A stretch of 64,000 bases of DNA from CAWCDJ01 sp963836015 (GTDB lineage Bacteria; Acidobacteriota; Terriglobia; Bryobacterales; Bryobacteraceae), in contig CAWIIF010000015.1 in the NCBI GenBank assembly GCA_963836015.1, positions 620,001 through 684,000 on the forward strand. Reading direction: 5' to 3'. The notes under the pieces are model-generated. The model made no database searches. It was not told where the DNA came from and saw only the letters and a list, made by a program, of their open reading frames with translations. Positions 60,432-64,000 of this stretch are shown one piece after another. Each line of letters opens with the position of its first letter. The stretch's first letter is position 1. The translations under genes were made by a program, and so were the position numbers.

Positions 60432-61793
60432 CTAGAAGGCCCCCGTCAGTGTCTGCAGGTTCGCCAGCGCCAGCCGGTACCGCAACAGGCCGTCGGCGTA
60501 GGCGTTGCGGGCCTGCAATAGAGTGGTTTGCGCGTCCACTACTTCGAGCGCCGTGGCCTCGCCCGCCTGGTAGCGCAGGTTGGTGAGCCGCAGGCTTTCC
60601 TGGGCCAGCGTCACGGAGCGCCGCAGCGCATCGAGGAGCGTGCGCGCAAGGTTCGCTTCGGCGTAAAACGCATCGAGATTGCCGAGCAGCTGGCGCTGCG
60701 TGAAGCTCAGATCGGTCTGGGCCTGGCGCAGGCGGATCTCCGATTGCCGTATCTTGCTGCGTGTGGCGCCCCACGTCCATACCGGAATCGTGAGTTGCGC
60801 CTGCGCCACCGAGCCTAGCAGGTTGTTCCCCTCGGGATTGTGGAGGGCGTACTGGTTGGCGTTGATGCCATAGAAATAGTCGAAAGAGAGCGAGGGGTAG
60901 AGCAGCGCGCGGGACGACTTGAGCTCGTAGGTCTGCTCCTGAATGGCCGCCTGGGCTGCCCGTATGTCGGGGTTGTTGGTGGAAGCCAGGCGGCGGATTT
61001 CGGGGAGCGCCGGCAGCGCGGCTGCGCTTTCCAGGTCGTCTACCAGGGTGAAGGTCTGCCCGTAATTGGGGAACAGCAGGACGGCGAAGGCGATGCGCGC
61101 CTTCTCCAGGTCGAGCTGGGCGTTGGCCAGATCGGTGCGGCGCAGTTCCACCTGAAGCTCGGCTTTCACGACGTCCGCGTGGGCAGCTTCGCCGCCGGCT
61201 TCCTGCTTGCGGGTGATGTCGAGAAACTGCTCGGCGTCCGCCACGCCCTGCTGGGCGCTCGTGACTTTGCGCTGAGCGGCCAGCATACCGTAATAGTTCT
61301 GGATCACCACCGCCAGCAGGCCCCTGGAGGCGATGTCGTAACGGGCGCGGGCTACCGCTTCGGCGGCCATGGCGCGGCGGTAGTCGGCGATTTTGCCCGG
61401 CGAGTAGATGTCGCCGTGGACCTGCGCGTATTGGTTGTAAACGTGGGGTCCATCGTTGGAAACGAAGATGCCCGATGGTGTGTCGTTGGGCTGGGTGTAG
61501 ATGAACTGGTTCAGCACGTTGGCCGTGGGCAGCAAAGCCGCTTTGGCCTGCACCCGGTCTTCGCGCGCCAGCAGAGCCGCGTAGTTCGCCGCCAGCACCT
61601 GCTGGCTGTACTGCCGCGCCCGCTGAAGGGCGGCAGCGAAATTGAGCGTGACGGGGGCGCCCGGTGGCGCCTGCGCGCCGGCTTGCGGCGGCGCGGCGGG
61701 CATGGCCGGCAGCGGCGGAAGAGTTTGCGGCGGGGCCTGGGCGAGCGCACCGAGGCAGAACACGAGCGAGGCGAACGGCAGCTTCGGCTTCAT
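60432..61793 (-). CDS. TolC-type outer-membrane channel
   Basis: This 453-residue protein has a signal peptide (MKPKLPFASLVFCLGALAQ) and a Pro/Ala-rich stretch before the TolC repeats. GDIYSPGKIADYRRAMAAEAVARARYDIASRGLLAVVIQNYYGMLAAQRKV and QESLRLTNLRYQAGEATALEVVDAQTTLLQARNAY are the paired helical repeats of the outer-membrane factor family. There is no lipobox. It is the first gene of the pump operon, which is unusual only in order; it follows the operator described at 61805-61838. Confidence 0.92.
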   Translation of the reverse strand: MKPKLPFASLVFCLGALAQAPPQTLPPLPAMPAAPPQAGAQAPPGAPVTLNFAAALQRARQYSQQVLAANYAALLAREDRVQAKAALLPTANVLNQFIYTQPNDTPSGIFVSNDGPHVYNQYAQVHGDIYSPGKIADYRRAMAAEAVARARYDIASRGLLAVVIQNYYGMLAAQRKVTSAQQGVADAEQFLDITRKQEAGGEAAHADVVKAELQVELRRTDLANAQLDLEKARIAFAVLLFPNYGQTFTLVDDLESAAALPALPEIRRLASTNNPDIRAAQAAIQEQTYELKSSRALLYPSLSFDYFYGINANQYALHNPEGNNLLGSVAQAQLTIPVWTWGATRSKIRQSEIRLRQAQTDLSFTQRQLLGNLDAFYAEANLARTLLDALRRSVTLAQESLRLTNLRYQAGEATALEVVDAQTTLLQARNAYADGLLRYRLALANLQTLTGAF

Positions 61794-61804
61794 GGAAAAA
61801 GTCC

Positions 61805-61838
61805 AGTATAGGATTCGTGAGATGAACGGACGATGAAT
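61805..61838 (-). promoter_or_regulatory. pump operon promoter with 11-bp-phased ATGAAC repeats
   Basis: ATGAAC (61822-61827) and ATGAAT (61833-61838) are exactly 11 bp apart. On the minus strand they read ATTCAT and GTTCAT and end 11 bp before a -10 TATACT (plus 61805-61810). There is no -35 box; the repeats occupy its place, as in PhoB/OmpR-type activation. The same repeats lie upstream of the response-regulator gene. Confidence 0.55.
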
Positions 61839-63187
61839 CATCGCGGCAGAGTGACAGTAAAGGTTGTGCCCCGTTCGGGGCGGCTGTCGAGTTCCACCGC
61901 GCCGTGGTGGGTCTCGGCGATCCACTTGACGATCGAGAGGCCCAGGCCGAACCCGCCGTCTTCCCGGGAGCGCGCCCGGTCGAGGCGGTAAAAGCGTTCA
62001 AAAATATGCGGGGCGGCATCCGCCGGGATGCCCGGGCCGGTATCGGAAATCCGCAGCCGCACACCGTGCTCTTCGGCTTCGAGCGCGGCCGCCACGGTTC
62101 CCCCCGCGTGGGTGTAGCGGATGGCGTTGTCCAGCAGGTTCAGCACCAGGCGGCGCAGCAGCTGCTCGTCACCGCGGAAGGGAGTGTCGACTTCGCCCGC
62201 GCAGTCCAGACGGATGCTGCGGGCGGCCGCCAGGGGCGCCAGCGACCGGCAGCAATCGGCCAACAGCTCGTTGAAGTAGAACTCCACAACCTGCAGCTTA
62301 ACTCGTCCGGCATCGGCCCGCGCGAGATTGAGCAGATCGTCCACCAGGCTCGAAAGCCGGCGTGATTCGTCGAGCACGATGGCCAGCGCGTCGCGGTACT
62401 CTGCGGCGCTGCGTTCCTGGGAGAGGGCCACATCGGCCTCGCCTCGAATCACCGAGAGCGGTGTGCGCAGCTCGTGCGAGGCGTCGGCGACGAAGCGGCG
62501 CATGCCTTCGAACGACTGGTCGAGCCTCGAAAGCAGCTCGTTGAACGAGGCCGCCAGCAGTTGCAGCTCTTCGGCCGCGTTGCCGATTTCCAGGCGGCGG
62601 TGCAGGCTGCTGCCGCTGATCTGCCGCGCCTGTTCGGCCATCCACCGCAGCGGCGACATGCTGCGCGTGGCCAGCACATAGCCCCCCAGCCCGGCCAGCA
62701 GCAGCATCACCGGCGCGCCGAACAGCAGCGCTTCACGCACCACGCGCAGGTTCGCCGCGATGGGCTCGAGCGAGCCGTAGGCTACGATCGCAAACGGGGC
62801 CATGTGGTGCACGGCTACCCGCGCGCCGCGGGCGGAGATCACCGCATTCGAGGGCGTACGCTGCGCCAGATCCGCCAGCTCGGGAGCCGGAACCGTCCCG
62901 CTGGCCGCCAGCATCCGGGATCCTTCGAAGATTGCGACGGGGGTTCCCTGCAACTGCATCTCGGAGACGGCCTCCGCCGAGGCCTTGCCGGTGTCACCCT
63001 GCATCTCCTCTAGCTCGTCGGCCAGTAATCCGGCGGTGACCTCGGCTTCCGACGTCAGGGCCTGGTCCAGCCGTGCCTGGAGCGAGCGCGCCAGCACTCC
63101 GTAAAGGAACAGGCTGAACACCAGGAACAGCACCGAGAAAAAGGCCACGTACCATACCGTGAGCCGCAGCCGCAGGCTCTTAATCAT
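61838..63187 (-). CDS. membrane sensor histidine kinase
   Basis: This 449-residue kinase has two membrane helices (about 12-35 and 155-175) around a periplasmic domain of about 120 residues, a HAMP domain, HisKA with H238 in ASHELRTPLS, and HATPase motifs (NLLDNAIRYTHAGG, ISDTGPGIP, FGLGLSIVKWIAETH). It should phosphorylate the regulator encoded just upstream, whose end overlaps its start by 8 nt. The adjacent pump operon is the likely target. Confidence 0.94.
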   Translation of the reverse strand: MIKSLRLRLTVWYVAFFSVLFLVFSLFLYGVLARSLQARLDQALTSEAEVTAGLLADELEEMQGDTGKASAEAVSEMQLQGTPVAIFEGSRMLAASGTVPAPELADLAQRTPSNAVISARGARVAVHHMAPFAIVAYGSLEPIAANLRVVREALLFGAPVMLLLAGLGGYVLATRSMSPLRWMAEQARQISGSSLHRRLEIGNAAEELQLLAASFNELLSRLDQSFEGMRRFVADASHELRTPLSVIRGEADVALSQERSAAEYRDALAIVLDESRRLSSLVDDLLNLARADAGRVKLQVVEFYFNELLADCCRSLAPLAAARSIRLDCAGEVDTPFRGDEQLLRRLVLNLLDNAIRYTHAGGTVAAALEAEEHGVRLRISDTGPGIPADAAPHIFERFYRLDRARSREDGGFGLGLSIVKWIAETHHGAVELDSRPERGTTFTVTLPR

Positions 63188-63869
63188 CGCCGGGCTCCGT
63201 GCCGGGCGTGAGGATGTAGCCCTCGCCCCGGCGCGTATGGATCAGCCTCCGGCTATACCCGGTGTCGAGCTTGGCGCGCAGCCGCTTCACGTACACGTCG
63301 ATCACGTTCGAGAACGGGTCGAAGCTTTCGTCCCACACGTGCTCCGCGATGGCTTCCCGGCCCACCACGCGGCCCGCGTTGAGTACCAGGAATTCGAGCA
63401 GGGCGTACTCTTTGGCGGTGAGGCTGACCGCGCGGCCGCCGCGTTCCACCGCATGGCTGGCCGTATTCAAAGTCAGGTCGGCCACGTGCGCCACCGCCGG
63501 GCGCAGTTCGGCCGAGCGCCGTCGCAGCGCGCGCAGGCGCGCCAGCAGCTCCTTGAAGTCGAACGGCTTGGTGAGGTAATCGTCGGCGCCCGAATCGAGG
63601 CCCTCCACCCGATCGTCTACCGCGTCCCGCGCGGTGAGCATCAGGATGGGGGCGCGAAAACCGGCGGCACGGAGCTCCCGGCACACCTGGTAGCCGTCTT
63701 TGACCGGCAGCATGAGGTCGAGGATGACCAGGTCGTACTCGTTGACCGAGGCCTGGTAGAGCGCCTGTTCGCCGTTGCCCGACACATCCACGGCATAGGC
63801 CTGCTCGCGCAATCCGCGAGCGATGAAGGCCGCCACCCGCGTGTCGTCTTCCACCAGCAGAATCCTCAC
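63180..63869 (-). CDS. OmpR/PhoB family response regulator
   Basis: This 229-residue regulator has a receiver (phosphorylation site D51 in VILDLMLPVKDGY; LTARDA; YLTKPF) and a C-terminal winged helix (SLTAKEYALLEFLVLNAGRVVGREAIAEHVW, NVIDVYVKRLRAKLD, RRGEGYIL). GTG at 63869 is chosen; the frame is open further upstream but lacks homology there. It is expected to bind direct repeats with about 11-bp spacing, which occur just upstream and before the pump operon. Confidence 0.93.
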   Translation of the reverse strand: MRILLVEDDTRVAAFIARGLREQAYAVDVSGNGEQALYQASVNEYDLVILDLMLPVKDGYQVCRELRAAGFRAPILMLTARDAVDDRVEGLDSGADDYLTKPFDFKELLARLRALRRRSAELRPAVAHVADLTLNTASHAVERGGRAVSLTAKEYALLEFLVLNAGRVVGREAIAEHVWDESFDPFSNVIDVYVKRLRAKLDTGYSRRLIHTRRGEGYILTPGTEPGDD

Positions 63870-63884
63870 CTTTACTCTATTGTG

Positions 63885-63912
63885 ATGAACTGAAGATGAA
63901 CGCACAATGAAC
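63885..63912. promoter_or_regulatory. three 11-bp-phased ATGAAC direct repeats
   Basis: ATGAAC occurs at 63885-63890, 63896-63901 and 63907-63912, exactly one helical turn apart. They lie between the response-regulator gene and the divergent glucosidase gene, so both could be controlled. A weak -10-like TAGAGT (plus 63874-63879) lies 5 bp from the repeats toward the regulator. The match with 61822-61838 supports a common regulator. Confidence 0.6.
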
Positions 63913-63929
63913 GGAGGGATGCGAGGGGC

Positions 63930-64000
63930 ATGCCGGATCGGACCATGACCGCGGAAGAGCGCCGGCTCGAGGAGGCGCGCGAACGAAAGGCCCATTGGAA
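63930..64000 (+). CDS. start of a GH63-like glucosidase (3' partial)
   Basis: From ATG 63930 (or 63945) the frame encodes MPDRTMTAEERRLEEARERK and AHWK up to the window end. This is how the MGH1-like/GH63 bacterial glucosidases I recall begin (EERRLEEAR-RK-HWK-WGPYLSERQWGTVREDY). Only 23 residues are visible, so the call rests on that short opening. GGAGGG lies 11 nt upstream of the first ATG. Confidence 0.5.
   Translation, partial: MPDRTMTAEERRLEEARERKAHW

Overview
The window is GC-rich, tightly packed bacterial chromosome and reads as an acidobacterium, most like the Solibacter/Bryobacter group. That placement is an inference from gene content: an ADOP-type duplicated permease with its PadR regulator, a kinase-like/beta-propeller fusion, a PEP-CTERM protein, DUF1080 and Gfo/Idh/MocA exported proteins, and a fused AmmeMemoRadiSam B-A protein. 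I found no rRNA, tRNA, CRISPR array, insertion sequence or phage gene. 

Layout. 1-3.6 kb: the end of a DUF1835-like gene, a short compositionally different stretch with a small membrane protein, then an Rrf2 regulator directly followed by cysK. 3.8-9.9 kb: an exported propeller-like protein, the conserved rpmH-rnpA-yidD-yidC-jag-mnmE cluster, and a glycine-rich RRM protein. 10-12 kb: two PEP-CTERM proteins fused in one reading frame, and a small membrane protein with a paralogue at 18.3 kb. 12-21.9 kb: AmmeMemoRadiSam genes, M16 peptidase, rlmN coupled to an aspartyl protease/PDZ protein, SDR, aldo/keto reductase and an FAD oxidoreductase. 22-25.3 kb: siroheme sulfite/nitrite reductase and purH. 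25.4-36.8 kb (mostly minus strand): ADOP permease with PadR, M20 peptidase, BNR protein, DUF1080 protein, Gfo/Idh oxidoreductase, HAD phosphatase and an ABC exporter pair. 36.9-40.3 kb: ethanolamine permease and ethanolamine ammonia-lyase (eutBC). 40.3-46.3 kb: hybrid histidine kinase, S41 protease, osmoprotectant ABC transporter, small membrane protein. 46.3-54.2 kb: MerR regulator, YtxH-like protein, pseudokinase/propeller protein, OmpA lipoprotein, a secreted protein with seven 19-residue repeats, ExeA-like ATPase, infC. 54.3-64 kb: a truncated PLP-enzyme pseudogene, 7Fe ferredoxin, YncE-like protein, a tripartite RND efflux operon with its two-component system, and the start of a GH63-like glucosidase.

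How the genes work together. Sulfur assimilation links the Rrf2 regulator, cysK and the sulfite/nitrite reductase, whose upstream regions share a short inverted-repeat motif. Ethanolamine use is a compact permease-eutB-eutC unit without microcompartment genes. The RND pump and its two-component system share 11-bp-phased ATGAAC repeats, which suggests the response regulator controls both itself and the pump.

Most notable points: (i) a secreted protein made of seven copies of AHGPTMPPDPWEGTGSNL-I/V whose DNA differences look synonymous; (ii) two PEP-CTERM proteins in one frame, the first sorting tail doubling as the second signal-peptide n-region; (iii) rnpA and yidD with no ATG/GTG/TTG at the expected start, rnpA being in frame with rpmH across one TAG; (iv) +1 frameshifts in purH and eutB, both at an in-frame CCC codon followed by G; (v) a family of small membrane proteins ending in an FDFSC module.
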